Part shown: piece by piece, positions 22,370-35,110 of the stretch
Layout of the letters: each line of letters opens with the position of its first letter
Numbering within the stretch: position 1 is the first letter of the stretch
Assembly (NCBI RefSeq): GCF_000003195.3
Contig: NC_012878.2
Location: 10,094,386-10,158,385, forward strand
Reading direction: 5' to 3'
DNA length: 64,000 nt
DNA from: Sorghum bicolor
Lineage: Eukaryota; Streptophyta; Magnoliopsida; Poales; Poaceae
The notes under the pieces: model-generated
What the model saw: the letters and a program-made list of their open reading frames with translations, nothing else
Database searches by the model: none
What the model was told of the DNA's origin: nothing
Made by a program: the position numbers and the translations under genes

Positions 22370-22830
22370 AATTTCTCTATTAAGTTTGTTTCACAACTAT
22401 TTAGCTTGTACTATTGAGTTTCATACTTGATCAGCTCTGTTTCTAGTGATGCATGCTGCAAAAGTTGTTACTCCAATATTTGGATTTTGAGTAGTATTTG
22501 TCTGGCCTCCTATGCCTTAGCTTGTTGTTGTATTTCATAGTCCTTGCTTTCACCCTCTTGATGCCCTGGATCTTCCATGTACACTTTTAGGGTGTCTTTT
22601 CATACTCCTAGTGGTGTTGCTTCATCAATCGGGGCTTGAGGTGTTGTTAGTTCGGTTAATAGTGGGTTGGGCTCACTAGGGAGGATTGCTGCATTTGTGG
22701 GTGGCTGCCTTGCTATGACGGCCTCTTAGCTTCTGTTGCCTATGATGTTTTGGTCGTGTCGCTCCCTCCTTCTGCTCCTTTCTTTGGGGCCATGACAAGC
22801 TCAAGCAACAACCACAGTGAGTGCCAATGT
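22370..22830 (-). pseudogene. Decayed gypsy gag N-terminus with primer-binding-like site
   Basis: On the minus strand an ATG near 22794 opens with MAPKKGAEGGSDTTK and then runs into frequent stops, mostly TAG. Just upstream, at 22812-22827, the minus strand reads TTGGCACTCACTGTGG. This matches the conserved block next to the 5' LTR of grass gypsy elements. The fragment may belong to the same old element as 18111-18720, now separated by later LTRs. Confidence 0.5.
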
Positions 22831-23560
22831 TGTTCTAGGCCTTATTAGCCTCCAAACTACCGTAGTCGCCAAACTAAAAGCCCTCAAAGTGAACACAATG
22901 CAATGGAGGCAAAGGGCAAATAGCAAAGTGAGTCACATGATTCTCAATTTCATTATTCATCATCCTTTATGATGACCCTTGCCTTGGGTATTTATAAACT
23001 CATGTAGGCTTATACAATACCAAAATACCCTTATACCTGCCCTAGATCCTAGGCATATTTTGACTACCCTATGACAGCCAAGATTAGTGGCATCCACCTC
23101 TCCCTGTTACCGCCACTCTCAATCTATGCCTAGGCTTCTTCTGACACCAAGAGGTGACCATTCTTAGTGGGCCCTTCCTTCGCTCCCTCGGTCGGTGTTT
23201 CAATCATTGCCTGGCACTATCCAATTAGCCTCCCTTTGTCATTCCTCCTTTCACCATGACAAAAATCTGGAGGACCACCTGCAAACGACAAACAATTACA
23301 TCGAATGGCAAACTTAGGATTAAGAGTGGTGAAATTAGGGTTGTCAAGGTTAGGAACAGAGAAGTGTGCATCGTTGCTCATGCGTGCAAGCTGCACAATC
23401 ATTGCCTCCTAGTTCTGGGCCTTGGGCATCTTCACCATTTCGCTTCTTGGCTAAGTGGTACTTTACCTGAATGAAAAACAAAATACACTAAATGCATGGA
23501 CAGAAGATTGCAAAGAGGGGGTGTTGAAAGGGTGTAACCTCCCCCCCCCAACCATCTTCA
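22831..23560 (-). repeat. Probable LTR remnant next to the decayed gag
   Basis: Starts TGTTGTTCTAGGCC beside the primer-like site, the expected LTR position. Minus-strand TATA-like sequence occurs near 22985-22995 (TTTATAAATACC). The outer end is unclear; a run of C is at 23541-23549. Confidence 0.4.
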
Positions 23561-23579
23561 CCATGGTTCCCACCTTTCC

Positions 23580-24165
23580 AGAGCCCATTTTGTGGATCTA
23601 GCTCAATTATCTCTATTGAAAGCATTAGTCCAGTAGTTGTCATTAAATTATCAAAACCAAACTAGGGCTTTCACCCAGTCAGGACAACTTTACTCTCTAG
23701 TGACCCACGCTGGAGAGTTCTAATGAGTATCAAAATACTCCACCAAGCGCATATCTCAAACCTTTTTCAAATGCGCTAATTTTAAATGGATTCCCATGCA
23801 CCTTTAGCAATGATTTAGTATTTTCAAAATATTTTGTAACGGTTTGCACTTGCTTCCTCACCGCGGCACTCGACCTAACACATGTGCATTGTTAGACCTC
23901 ACCTAGTGGCACTTAGACAACTGTGTTATCCAAAAAATTAGACTTTTATAGTATGACTATCTATTCTAAACACAACCATTCAATTCGCTACATACCGTTG
24001 TCGGCCTTTGCCTTTGGGCTTCCACTCATTTGTCTCATCCATCCATCATCTCATCTCTTCAACATCACCATGTTCAGCACTTGTGTCTTATTGTCGTCAA
24101 TGCTTCATGCATAAGCATTAGTCCACTCAGTTACCAAAATTAAACTAAAGCCTTCACTTGGATAT
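23580..24165 (-). repeat. Degenerate LTR remnant of the TGAAAGCCCTAG family
   Basis: The string ATCAAAACCAAACTAGGGCTTTCA at 23651-23676 region matches the terminus of the solo LTR ending at 58226. A similar, more diverged string is near 24134-24158. Between them the sequence is decayed with no TATA or motif array. Confidence 0.4.
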
Positions 24166-24686
24166 TTATAAGAATTGTTTCTTATGTCAATTGTGTGTAA
24201 AAAAAGTAGGCGTCCTAAAAAAATTGTTTGTGTAGCAGTGATATTTCTATCTGCTATTTGTAGCGCAAATACTATTTATTATTTTTTTTGCCTCAGTTAT
24301 TGTTCACAACAGGCTTGCTAAATATGAATATGGCCCCAAAAAAAGTAGAGGAAGCACGAGTTGCAATAATATATTGCACACGCGGCATTGGCTGAGCGTT
24401 GCTAGGGCGCACGAAGCTTCCACGTGGCGTGTTGTGGTAGCTCGAGCCAGCAGCACTCTCACAAAAATCTTTGGCCGAAAACTAAAGAGGCAAATAAGTA
24501 ACAGAGTAGTGCTCAGAATAGTACACTTCCTTTGTTTTTTTTTAAAAAATAGTACACTTAGGACAACTTTATAGGGCGAATGTAACGGTGATGTGAACTC
24601 CACTAATTTTGACCAAGCCACACAAAGCTTGTCACCGCCACGCAACACACACACTTGCTGGCCACCGCCGGCCCTTCCGTCCTCAA

Positions 24687-24697
24687 TCTATAAATAC
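24687..24697 (+). promoter_or_regulatory. TATA box of the small secreted-peptide gene
   Basis: TCTATAAATAC lies 175 bp upstream of the ATG at 24872. It fits a start site near 24720-24730 and a leader of about 145 bp. The plus-strand sequence around it is C-rich, as in many grass core promoters. Confidence 0.6.
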
Positions 24698-24871
24698 ATG
24701 GCTCCGTTGCTCACATTCTCATTGCATCCAAGCTCATAGTTCCTTCACCAGCTCATACATAACCTCCCATCTCTCAGAAACAGCCAACACGCTCCCTTGT
24801 AGCCTCTACCAACTAGCCTAAATAATATTGATCACTTCATATTAACTTGTGATCTTAAAATTATTACCCAT

Positions 24872-25162
24872 ATGGCTACCTCACACGCAGCCATTGTTGT
24901 GATCCTCTCCTTGCTTCTGTTGGCATCAGCACAGTCGTCTCTCGTGCACGCAAGGATGATGCCAAGTGATGTCTATGCCGAGGACAGCAGTGGTAGCAGC
25001 ACTGGTAGTGCTTCTTCATCGTCGATCTCCCAAGATATGCACCGAGTGTTCATGGCTTCGTCAAGAACTCCTGAGGCCGAGATCGCCACCGCTGATCGTA
25101 GGTGGACCATCCAGGTCGTGGAGGGATCGGTTCCGAGCCCCGGCATCGGACACCACGGTTAA
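24872..25162 (+). CDS. Small secreted peptide precursor, CEP/PIP-like
   Basis: A 96-residue protein with an N-terminal signal peptide: a hydrophobic core AAIVVILSLLLLASAQ spans residues 6-21 and cleavage is likely near residues 20-28. A Ser/Gly-rich variable middle (residues 38-52) follows, and the extreme C-terminus is VPSPGIGHHG. This is the architecture of plant peptide hormone precursors. SPGIGH is the shared end of CEP peptides, but the upstream FRPT-type residues of classical CEPs are absent, so a PIP-like or divergent CEP class is also possible. It would be secreted, processed at the C-terminus and sensed by a receptor kinase (family knowledge). TATA box, leader, single exon and a downstream AATAAA-type signal near 25329 support a real gene. 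It is the only convincing host gene in the window. Confidence 0.72.
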   Translation: MATSHAAIVVILSLLLLASAQSSLVHARMMPSDVYAEDSSGSSTGSASSSSISQDMHRVFMASSRTPEAEIATADRRWTIQVVEGSVPSPGIGHHG

Positions 25163-25356
25163 TTAGCTCGCCTTCTACCATATTATATACATAAATTAAA
25201 TGACATGCATGCGAGCTGCTAGCTAGCTAGCTCTACACATGTATATGATGTATACTTATAGGAGATCGAGTTAATAATTTCCTCTGTTGCTAGTACGTGA
25301 TTTGTATGGACGACCTTACTACGAGATGAATAAATGAATATATATGTATGCAATCC
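25163..25356 (+). other. 3' untranslated region and poly(A) signal of the peptide gene
   Basis: AT-rich sequence follows the stop. It contains a GCTAGCTAGCTAGCT run (25217-25232) and GAATAAATGAAT near 25328-25339, a plausible poly(A) signal. The 3' boundary is not fixed by sequence alone. Confidence 0.4.
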
Positions 25357-25499
25357 GCAGCTAGCTACTTAGTTTTTTTCTTCGGTTTCCAGTCTCGGTT
25401 TGTGTTGTTCTGTTGGTGCTGTTGGTAACCATGTGTGTTACCTGCTGTTTAGACTCTCTCTACTTAATGAAAAATACGCCCTGGCGTGGTCTCAAAAAA
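25357..25499 (+). mobile_element. Short LINE-like retroinsertion with 17-bp target duplication
   Basis: ATATATGTATGCAATCC occurs at 25340-25356 and again at 25500-25516. The 143-bp insert ends in a short A-run preceded by CTTAATGAAAAATACGCCCTGG, a tail resembling the 3' ends of plant L1-type LINEs. A long target duplication plus terminal A-run is the signature of target-primed reverse transcription. The insert is 5'-truncated and non-coding. Confidence 0.75.
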
Positions 25500-25516
25500 A
25501 TATATGTATGCAATCC

Positions 25517-27740
25517 TTTGAGTCTGTATATTTAGAGTTAAGGGACGAAGCAAAGTCCCTTCGTTGTAATGGGTTCGATATTGATGTCGTTGGCAAATAT
25601 TCACCATTTTTATTTCCTCGAGGATCTCCTGTGAGTCTGTGACAATGAGTGTGCAGTAAGAAAAAAAATTGCATGCATACAGTATGCATGGAGCTATATA
25701 TATAGAGCGCATACCACTACTTCTGATCCTGCTGTCACATGTACAAGCAAAATAACCACTTGATTACTACCTGATTGGGTTTGCTGCTGCGTTGGTGCCA
25801 AGAAACTTTCCATAATTTAACTAGATTTTAGCAGGTTACTTATTTGAACTTGCATCAGCTTGCTTGCCTTCTTAAATTACGTCTTTGTTGTGTGCTTGGA
25901 TTGGTAAGCACTTAGCTTAATCGTGTTCAGATTGATAGCACGCAATAGGGTTCATCAGCTGCCGTGATTGGGGGTGGGGCTGGCTGGCTTATTATTAAAA
26001 TATAGAACAATTTTGTTTGGCTTGCTACTTCCAAAAACATCAACAATAAACAGCACATTATATTATTCTGTACTGGTTTATAAAATACTTCGTGGCCATG
26101 AATATTATACATGTTTTTCCAAATTCAAACTTAAACATTGACAGCCAATATCGATATGTTATATAGATAGACAACACAATTAATGTTGTCATTCTGAATT
26201 CCATTATGAATGAGAAAAACATTTTCATGCATGGTATGTACGTTTAACTCTTCGCGTGCTGTAGATATTTTTTTTTTAGCGTATGATGAATGAATGTGGA
26301 TCGTATATGCATGCTGGATGTTCAATTGCAATGCGTGAATAATCTTGGCATCGCCAGGTAATGTTATATTTCCTAAAATAAATTAAAATACCCTGCAGCA
26401 AAAGGAGTGGAAAAACTTAATTGGTGTGTACAGTTTCCATATATGGGCTCAACCCCAAACTTGTCACTGACACATATGGTGGTATTCTGTAAATTAATTT
26501 CTCTTTTCTTCATCTTCATCATCATCAATAGTATAATAAGCCAGTAAATTATAACAAAAATGCTGTAGGTTTAAGCTGGCAATTGTATATATTTCTGTAA
26601 AATACTCTTGCTACTACTTGTCACCCATCCATATGCTATTGTATCTGTTTCTGTAGGGTCTATAGAGATTTAAAAAAAGTCTATGGTTGAAAATATTTCT
26701 CTCTCTCTCTCTTTTACTTTCTAGGTTTAAAATAATTTTCTTTCTTAGTAGGGATATAACCATGCCTTTTCTTTCAATATTTTGTTAGGGAAGTCTACTA
26801 AATTCATATATGCATGAAGAAACAAGATGAGAGTTGATAAATTATGGTATATAATAACACTCATAGCTAGCATCATTTATTGCATAAAAACATCACCATT
26901 TCAATGTATTTACCAGTTAACAGTGGATCACCAAATTTTAATTAACTATTGCTATAATAAGAAATATCCTGGTTAGAGAATACATAGGACAAAAACTGTA
27001 TGCTACGGTGGCAATGCAAGTTCTTGTCCAGAAATAAGTGGAAAATGATGCATGGTCAAAAGTGCATGGTCCACAAACTGCTACAAGAGTTAACTGATTG
27101 GATGCGAACACTTGCCAAGTGCCAACGTGCCAGGCCAGCTTAGAGATCACTGTCTCTCAATCACAGCAACACAAAACTCTGCAGGCCGTCCAAATTGGCA
27201 ACCAATTGCCAGGTTTCGCTCTCCTAGCTATGCCTTGCATGCAGGCTTTAGCTAGCCGACATGACATACTGATCGCCCATTGCACACATTAGATCATCCC
27301 TTTAAGCTAGCTTTAACTAATTTTAGCATTAAGCATGTGCGTCACTTATTAGTTTTTTTATTCTTTTCGGTGATTTTGTGGGATGCTGCTAACCGTCGGA
27401 GGTGGACCTTTTGTGCTCTGCTCACTATATAATCGGCGTGCTTTTCTAGCGGATGATTTGAAAGGCGTCATCCCGGAGAATTATTCCATTCCTAGCTAAG
27501 TGTCAAATGGCGACCACGCTTATACTGTGCAATGTACTACCAGAACTTGGCTGACACGTGTATGCAATTTTTGAGCAACTATGGCATGAACCACATAAAT
27601 TAGCTCCACTAATTAATATATTTTGTTCTCAGATCGAACTCCACTGAACGCTGAAGATCAAAAGGTAATCAGATATCTATTATTGTATAGTATCAGTACG
27701 TTGATATGCAATGCACTTGATCTCTGTGTGTGTTATGACG
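25517..27740. other. AT-rich intergenic DNA
   Basis: No convincing ORF, RNA gene or transposon ends seen. A short (CT)n run is at 26698-26712. Regulatory DNA of neighbouring genes could lie here, but nothing in the sequence shows it. Confidence 0.5.
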
Positions 27741-27742
27741 TA

Positions 27743-27988
27743 TTCCTTCGGTCCCAAATAATAATAAGTCATTTTATTTTTAAAAAAAATAAAATATCTT
27801 AAATTTCACCAAAATTATAGAAAGAATTACAAAGATTTATAACATCAAATAGGTATTACTATAAAAATATAATCAATAAAGAATCTAATAATATTTATTT
27901 TGTATCATAATGTCATTATTTATTATATAATTTGATTAAACATAAGATGTTTTGACTCTAAAAACAAAGTTCAAATGGACGGAGGAAG
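27743..27988. mobile_element. Stowaway-type MITE (Tc1/mariner)
   Basis: TTCCTTCGGTCCCAAATAAT at the left and the complement of TTCAAATGGACGGAGGAA at the right form imperfect terminal inverted repeats of the CTCCCTCCGTCCC type. TA dinucleotides flank both sides (27741-27742 and 27989-27990). The 246-bp AT-rich interior is non-coding. Confidence 0.85.
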
Positions 27989-28420
27989 TACGAGCTAGCT
28001 ATAGAGACCTTTCCATTTGTGGTCTTTGAAATAATGTAATCTAATCAGCTTGAAAATTAATAGGGCATCGTACATATGTAATCAAATCAATAGAAAAGAT
28101 CCCAACTGATAGTTTCCAAATGGAGTTTGTGCATTGCTGAGCAACTGAGCATAGCTAGCGCACCACAATGCATTCATTTATAAGTAAAATTGGCGGTTAC
28201 TCTATTATTTTTCTATAAACTTTTTTCTTTCTGTTTTTTCTACGATGAGAAAAGAGAACATTCTCATATAAAAAAATCCAAGACTTATTATGTCTGTATT
28301 ACATGCAAGATGCATGCCATTTGAACATTTAGAAACAAATACCACGCAAAGAATAAGATTTATTTATTTTGTGATGAGTTTATGCTGGCTATCAGCAGCC
28401 AGTAATTGTGAAATTATTTT

Positions 28421-28748
<328 letters not shown>

Positions 28749-30598
28749 TAAAGGCTATAGACAAGATCTGCTTAAAGGCAACTTTTATGAAATGTTTTAG
28801 AAGCACCTCCACACGTCTATTTATATTATATATGTTTATTAGTTTTCACACATTGTATGATGGTATTTTGTTGTGTGCTAAGAAATGTCGACATGTTTTA
28901 TAGACTCTCTAGTCGTGTTTGTTGTAACCGCCACTATCTTTCTGAAATTTTATGAAATTAAATTATTTATTAGCCTTGATTCATTCAATTAATTTTCCAT
29001 CATATATAACCGACCATACTCTCACAAAAGTTAACTTGGCGGTTCAGCAATTATAGGTCATCAGATTCTGTGGTCTGTCCTTGAGTACCCTTTATGAGTG
29101 GACAATCAGCTATATATAGGGCAGGACATATCATCATGTGATCTTTTAGATAAACTGAATAATAGAGGGCCGCCATGGTTGACTGTCTAATCTTGGCACC
29201 TGGAGCAAAAACTGAAGTCGGCAAGACTATGTTCTTGAACTCAGTCTTCCCTTTTCCACTTGCTCTCTACTAATTCGTGTGGTAGATAGGGTTTATTTTC
29301 ATGAGCTGCAAGAGTTCTTGAGATTTTATTATTCCTGATCTGAAATCAGTTCTATGCCATCTTCCAAAACCATAAAGCTCCAACTTTTTTCAATTTTCAG
29401 TGAAGTGTACAATACTACCCAAGAATCCACCTTGTTCTATATGTTTGACCCTTGAGTAAAATGTCAGGTAATTTTCTCTCCCCAGTTATATTGGTCCAAT
29501 CTAATTCCTCTAATAAAAATTATCATATTTTGGTTCTCTTCATACGAATTGAGTTTTGAGTTCTAATTTTATACGGTGACAGAGGATATTATCTTAGAAA
29601 AATGCTTAAAGAATTTCTGGTCACTACAATTTTTCATCAATTTTGGTATACTGGGGTTAATTTAGTATTGGAATGGAAGCTTCTAACCTATGCATAATTT
29701 TCCTCAAAAAAAAACCTATGAATAAGTATTAGTGTGAAAATTTATAACTATCTTACTTGCTCTGCAAAATAATTACTAAGATTCAACTTGCAAGAAAACA
29801 AAAATCTTAGAAGAGTGAGATTAGCTTAGATTGAACCAACTGAAATGATTTGGAGAGTAGATCGAGCCGAAATTTAGTCTAAAATTGACGTTTTTTCCTT
29901 TTATTTGTAGGTAGTAGTACCACTTGATTTTCAATTTAACTCATGTTTTCTGTTGTTGTGATTATTAGTTTCTAAATCGCTTTTCACATATGCCATATTT
30001 GTGAAACTTGTATATTAAAAAACGTGTGGTTAAGAAAGAACTAACTAAAAGTTGTTAATATTTTAATCCTGAGTTTTTGACATGCATCATTCACAAAAAA
30101 GGCATCAACTGAATTGGCCTTATTATGGTACGGACTTTGAGCACCTGAACTGTCCTAATCAGCCAGCCGCCCGTAGCTTGTGATTTGGAAGTGTGTGCTG
30201 AGGTGCATGTGACACCAGAATCGTGTCGCATCAAAATTTGGTCAGTGTCCAAAGCATGATCGTTTTGTGGTTAATATTTCCACTAACTGAAAGAGATATG
30301 ATTTGTGATTTAATTAATTGGTTCTATTTACCATGCGCATGCAATATATCACATTAATTTGCCCATCACCGACGTTAGTTTTCTAGTAGTGGTAGGGAAG
30401 CACTAATCGAAAATCTAGAGCCGGCCATAACTAAACTATTTTGTAGTAACTTGTAAGGCTCTCGCGGTCTGAAGTTTGGCCACTAAATTTTATACACTTT
30501 AACTCTTGAGACTCCAAACAAGAGGTCTAAAATGTTGTCTAAAATTTAAATCATCTTATAAAAACTTTAGACCACACAAGTAACCTAAAGTGGTCTAA
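28749..30598. other. AT-rich intergenic DNA, possible MITE around the Tekay insertion site
   Basis: No coding sequence seen. The block 30455-30598 and the sequence at 54462-54520 are both rich in TCTAAAATTTTA-type strings and may be two halves of a MITE cut by the Tekay element. That is tentative. Confidence 0.4.
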
Positions 30599-30603
30599 AA
30601 TTG

Positions 30604-33563
30604 TGTCACACTCAAATTTAAGGATAAATTTGAGTACAATAAACCTCATGTGCGCCCTAGGAATAGTCGCGCACACAAGTCGACAAATTACAAGAGTATC
30701 ATCATAAGTGTCTTACATAACGTTTATTACAACACGAACATCAAAGTCTGGCACAAGCCGAAATAAAACTCATATCAAACTAAAGCTTGGTAGTTCCAAC
30801 ACAGGGACGACCGACTGGTGGATCGCCAACCTAGAAGTCCTCCGGGAATTCTTCATAGTAGTTGTCATCTGTTACCCATCCAGGATTTTGTCCAAAAAGA
30901 AATATAGAGACAAGCGTGAGTACATCTCGTACTCCGCAAGCATAACATAGAATTTTATGCAGCTCAAAAAGGTCAGACACTTGCTACTGCAGTTAGCATT
31001 TTAATTGGTCAATGTTTTAATCCTATTTAATCATAAATTATGCTTAAACTCCCGATTAGCCCACATGAGTACATGATAATAACACCGTTAACCTTCACGG
31101 CTAACACATCACCATCACGGTTAAACCACATTAATCTTCACGATCAATGCGTCATATTTTTATAAGTCATTTCTCCATAACCATCCACACCCAACTATTC
31201 CGTAAGGGTCCAAGGCCGCTCCTGTCCGAGAGCACGGCTAGTATACCAATTTAATCAAACTCTGCACAAAGGTGTGCACTTTTCCCGTAAATCGTGTTAC
31301 CCATATGCCCGGGGTTTGCAAGACCCACTAACACTGCCAAGGTGAGCGGGCAAGGAACACTATGAAGCTTTCATAGGCCTCGTCTAACCAGTTAGGGCTG
31401 CGAGGTTTCCTCGGCAGGCAGATATAGAGGACCCCCTTTCCTATGGCACATTTCCATCACGGCTATACACATAGGAACAGAAGCAGTTCTATACCCAAAG
31501 TGGCAAGCCCCACTTGCGCCCTTTCGGGTAACCTCTAACCAGCTAGATGAGATCCTACTACTGAGCTAAAGTTAGAGTCATATAACCGTCACGGTTGCAC
31601 TGTAAGTCCCGGATAGTCGCTTACAGAGAAGTCCTTACGGATGGTCTAGGTCAACCTGACCGAAGTCAATTGCACCATAGCCCTTTTTCCCAACATTGGT
31701 CGTCATATTTAATAAAGTCAGAAGAGTAGTGAAGTCTCAATTAATTTAGAGCACTAGCAAAGCTACCCATATGCAATCTACCCATAGGTGTCATAAAAAT
31801 ATAATCAAGTAGCTAGTAAATCCTTAGGGTTATCAAAATTAGACGCATGCAGATGCGTAATTAATTAAGTGAATAGGTGTACAAGGGAAACCCATGTTAT
31901 ACTTGCCTTCGGTGAAGGGAAGCTGCTGCTGGTCCTACTGCTCCTCGAAATAAAACGGATCACCCACGGTCACGTCACCGTCTGCGCTCGATCGGCACCA
32001 CACAACAACACACATCCAGGTTCAATCATACAAGCAAACAATCCTTTAATTAGAACAGTACACCAACCGATCAAAAAACAAAGTAAAATGTTTAAAAACA
32101 GAACCTACGTTTCGCTACGAACACATAGATACGAAGATCACAAAAATCGGAGCTAAAACGATCAAGTTACGAATTTACACCGATTTCCTATAGCGATTTA
32201 ATTAATTAAACCTAAACCTAAAAATAAAAAGTTTTAAACTGCAGTAACAGTAGTACTAACATGTAGAGAATTTAATTATGAATCTAACACAATTTGAACG
32301 GGTCAAATCGGAGCTAAAACGAATATTTTATGGCCAAAACAATGCAATGGCAATTCTGTAAATTTCTGAAAGCGCATTTTGACCTAAACCGACAGAAAAT
32401 ACGTTTTCTAAACGACAAAGCGTAATCTGCGAAATACGCTAAGGACTGCGGGTTGGATTGAGAAAAACTCAGGGTTTCTTTAGCAAAATCGCCCCCGAAG
32501 GGGTACGGTGCATCCAGGGCCCTCGGATTAGAAACCGATGGCCGAGATTAAGAGATGGAGGTGAGAGAGAGGGAGAGGGGGCGCGTGTGGCCGGAGCTGG
32601 GGAGGGGTGCGGCGGCGGCCATTGCCGGCGGCGAGCTGCTCGCCGGAGAATGTCTCCCGGGCGCTGTAGTGCACCAAACTCAAAACCGAGAGTACCGGGA
32701 GAAAGAGGAGAACGACGCGGACTCATTCCCGAGCCCAGCGCGGCCAGAGGAAGACCCGCACAGGGCGGTCCGCGGCGGCGCCATGGATGACGCTCTCGGC
32801 GCATGCGAACAAGGCCCTAAAGGCCACGAAACGGAGCGAGAGAAACTCAGAGAGAAAAAGGGGGAGTAGGTGATGCTCACCATGGCGAAAACGGGGGCGG
32901 TGGCTGCGCGAATCGGCGAAACAGCGTGCGGTCGGACAGAGGTGCTCCGGCGACGGTTCTTTGCGAGCTCAAGGACGAAAACCGAGGTGAGGAGAGGGGG
33001 AAATGGGGAGGGAGAGGTGCTCGGGCGCGCGGGCTCTCCACTTCTATCCGAGCGTGGGGGAGAGGAGAGGAGTGGGGAGCGAACGTGGGAGTGGGGGCGC
33101 TGCGGTTTCGGAGCCGAGAGAAGGGAGCGGGCGGGCGGTTGGAGAAGATGCTGACAGGCGGGCCCGGCCTGTTAGCGGGTGAGAGAGAGAGAGGGGAAGG
33201 GGGAGGAGGCCGTCTGGGCTGCGGCCCAGAAAGAAGGGAAGGGGGGTGCGGGGGAGCTAGGCCAAAAGGCCGAAAAGAAGAAGGGGAGGGGAAGGGGGAA
33301 AGAATTCCATTTTCTTTTTCCTTTTTCAAATAAATTTTCAATGCATTTTCCAATTGGATTTTTGGTCAATTTGGCAATTTGTTTTTAAAAGAATCATTAC
33401 AATAAAATACACCAGCATGCATGCAACAAAATGTTATTCTAACTTATATTAAATTTTTATTTCCCCAAATTTATTTATTTTTCCTAAATATTGATGCTCA
33501 TAGAAATGAATTTAATTAAACTCAATTCTCCTATTTTAAAGAAATAAAATTTTGGGTGTTACA
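30604..33563 (-). repeat. 3' LTR of the Tekay-type element
   Basis: 2960 bp, from TGTCACACTC to GGGTGTTACA. The part at 32550-33300 is very GC-rich with purines on the plus strand. It carries about 250-270 bp (near 33130-33395) that the other LTR lacks, plus a smaller extra block near 32637-32660. Plus-strand ORFs in this GC-rich zone look like composition artefacts. Confidence 0.93.
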
Positions 33564-33578
33564 ATTCTACCCCCTTAA
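33564..33578 (-). other. Polypurine tract of the Tekay-type element
   Basis: The minus strand reads TTAAGGGGGTAGAAT directly before the LTR start TGTAACACCC. Confidence 0.75.
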
Positions 33579-33610
33579 AAATAATCTCGTTCTCGAGATT
33601 GGGATAGTGC

Positions 33611-35110
33611 TTACTCAAAGAGATACGGATAAGTTTGTCTCAGTTCGTCTTCTCTTTCCCAGGTGGCTTCTTCTTCCTTATATCGGTGCCACTGCACTTT
33701 GCACATCTTTATAACCCGACTCCAGGTGACTCTTTCCGCTGTTTCTAAGATCTTGATTGGATATTCCTCATAAGTTAGATCTCCTTCAACTGTGAGCTCT
33801 TCTAATGGAATTTGTTCCTCAGGCACTCGCATACATTTCGTTAGTTGCGACATATGGAACACATCGTGAATACCCGACATACTCGCAGGCAACTCTAACT
33901 GATAGGCCACTTCTCCACGTCTCCTAAGAATTCTGAACGGTCCCACATACCTTGGTGCCAATTTACCCTTCATATTAAATATCCTGACACTTCTCATAGG
34001 TGACACCTTCAAGTACACATAGTCGCCTATCTCGAATGCCAAATCTCTTCTTCTAGTATCAACATAACTCTTTTGCCGAGACTGGGCTACTCTCAAGTTG
34101 TCCCATATTTTCCGCTCTTGTTCCTCTGCATCTCTAAGAACATCAGGTCCAAATACTTGACTCTCACCAGTTTGATTCCAAAACAAAGGTGTTCTACATT
34201 TCCGCCCATACAATGCTTCAAATGTTGCCATATTGAGACTTTTCTGGTGACTATTATTATATGAAAATTCAGCATATGACAAACTAGTGTCCCAACTGGT
34301 ACCATACTGTAACGCACATACCCTCAACATGTCCTCTAAAATCTTTTTCACCCTTTCGGTCTGCCCATCGGTTTGGGGATGATACGCGGAACTAAAGTTC
34401 AACTTTGTTCCCAACGATTCATGTATTTTGTGCCAAAACTGTGATGTGAACTGTGTACCCCAATCAGACACGATCTTGTTTGGAACTCCGTGTAGACTCA
34501 CGATTCTATCCATATATAATTTTGCCAACTTTGCACCATCATAGTTGGTCTTAACGGGTAGAAAGTGAGCAACTTTAGTGAGTCTGTCCACAATTACCCA
34601 AATCGAATCACACCCATGCTGAGTGCGGGGCAATCCAGTGATGAAATCCATACCTACTTCTTCCCAGTTCCATTCGGGCACTTGCATTGGTTGTAACAAC
34701 CCTGCAGGTCTTTGGTGCTCGGCTTTCACTCTCTGACAAGTATCACATATGGCTACATACTCCGCCACATCTCTCTTTAACCCATACCACCAATATCTTT
34801 CTTTAAGATCTAAATACATCTTGGTGCTTCCGGGGTGAATTGAATATGTAGAGTCATGTGCTTCACGCAGGATTGCATCTTGGATAGATTTCACTTCGGG
34901 CACACATATTCTTTTTCCAAACCATAGTGTACCATTTTCGTCCAACCTAAAACTTGGTGCTTTTCCAAATACTACATTCTCTGAAATTTCTTTTAATTTC
35001 TCATCCTCCAAGTGACCTTTGCGGATTTCCTGCTCTAGGGTGGGCTCTAACTCCAATTCAACAGTGCTGTTCACTAAACCCAAATTGAGATGCTCTATTT
35101 CAGCTAGCAA
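33611..35110 (-). CDS. Integrase with C-terminal chromodomain (Tekay-type pol, 3' part)
   Basis: An open block of about 499 residues. It has the HHCC zinc site ([10 protein letters not shown]...CDTCQR, residues about 89-129), the catalytic core with Asp in IVDRLTK, Asp in VSDWGTQF and Glu in TDGQTERV, the GPF motif near residue 390, and a chromodomain at the end ([14 protein letters not shown]). In the family the second catalytic Asp is usually followed by Arg; here it is Trp. The chromodomain is thought to direct insertion to particular chromatin. The block is out of frame with the RT block that precedes it, so a one-base indel lies near 35100-35130. The domain itself is open, but the polyprotein is broken. 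Confidence 0.92.
   Translation of the reverse strand: MLAEIEHLNLGLVNSTVELELEPTLEQEIRKGHLEDEKLKEISENVVFGKAPSFRLDENGTLWFGKRICVPEVKSIQDAILREAHDSTYSIHPGSTKMYLDLKERYWWYGLKRDVAEYVAICDTCQRVKAEHQRPAGLLQPMQVPEWNWEEVGMDFITGLPRTQHGCDSIWVIVDRLTKVAHFLPVKTNYDGAKLAKLYMDRIVSLHGVPNKIVSDWGTQFTSQFWHKIHESLGTKLNFSSAYHPQTDGQTERVKKILEDMLRVCALQYGTSWDTSLSYAEFSYNNSHQKSLNMATFEALYGRKCRTPLFWNQTGESQVFGPDVLRDAEEQERKIWDNLRVAQSRQKSYVDTRRRDLAFEIGDYVYLKVSPMRSVRIFNMKGKLAPRYVGPFRILRRRGEVAYQLELPASMSGIHDVFHMSQLTKCMRVPEEQIPLEELTVEGDLTYEEYPIKILETAERVTWSRVIKMCKVQWHRYKEEEATWEREDELRQTYPYLFE

Noticed and set aside
32458..33353. Several overlapping open frames in the GC-rich LTR of the Tekay element
   Set aside because: They lie on both strands of an LTR, are Arg/Gly- or Pro/Ser-rich by composition only and are disrupted in the partner LTR at 53635-54315.
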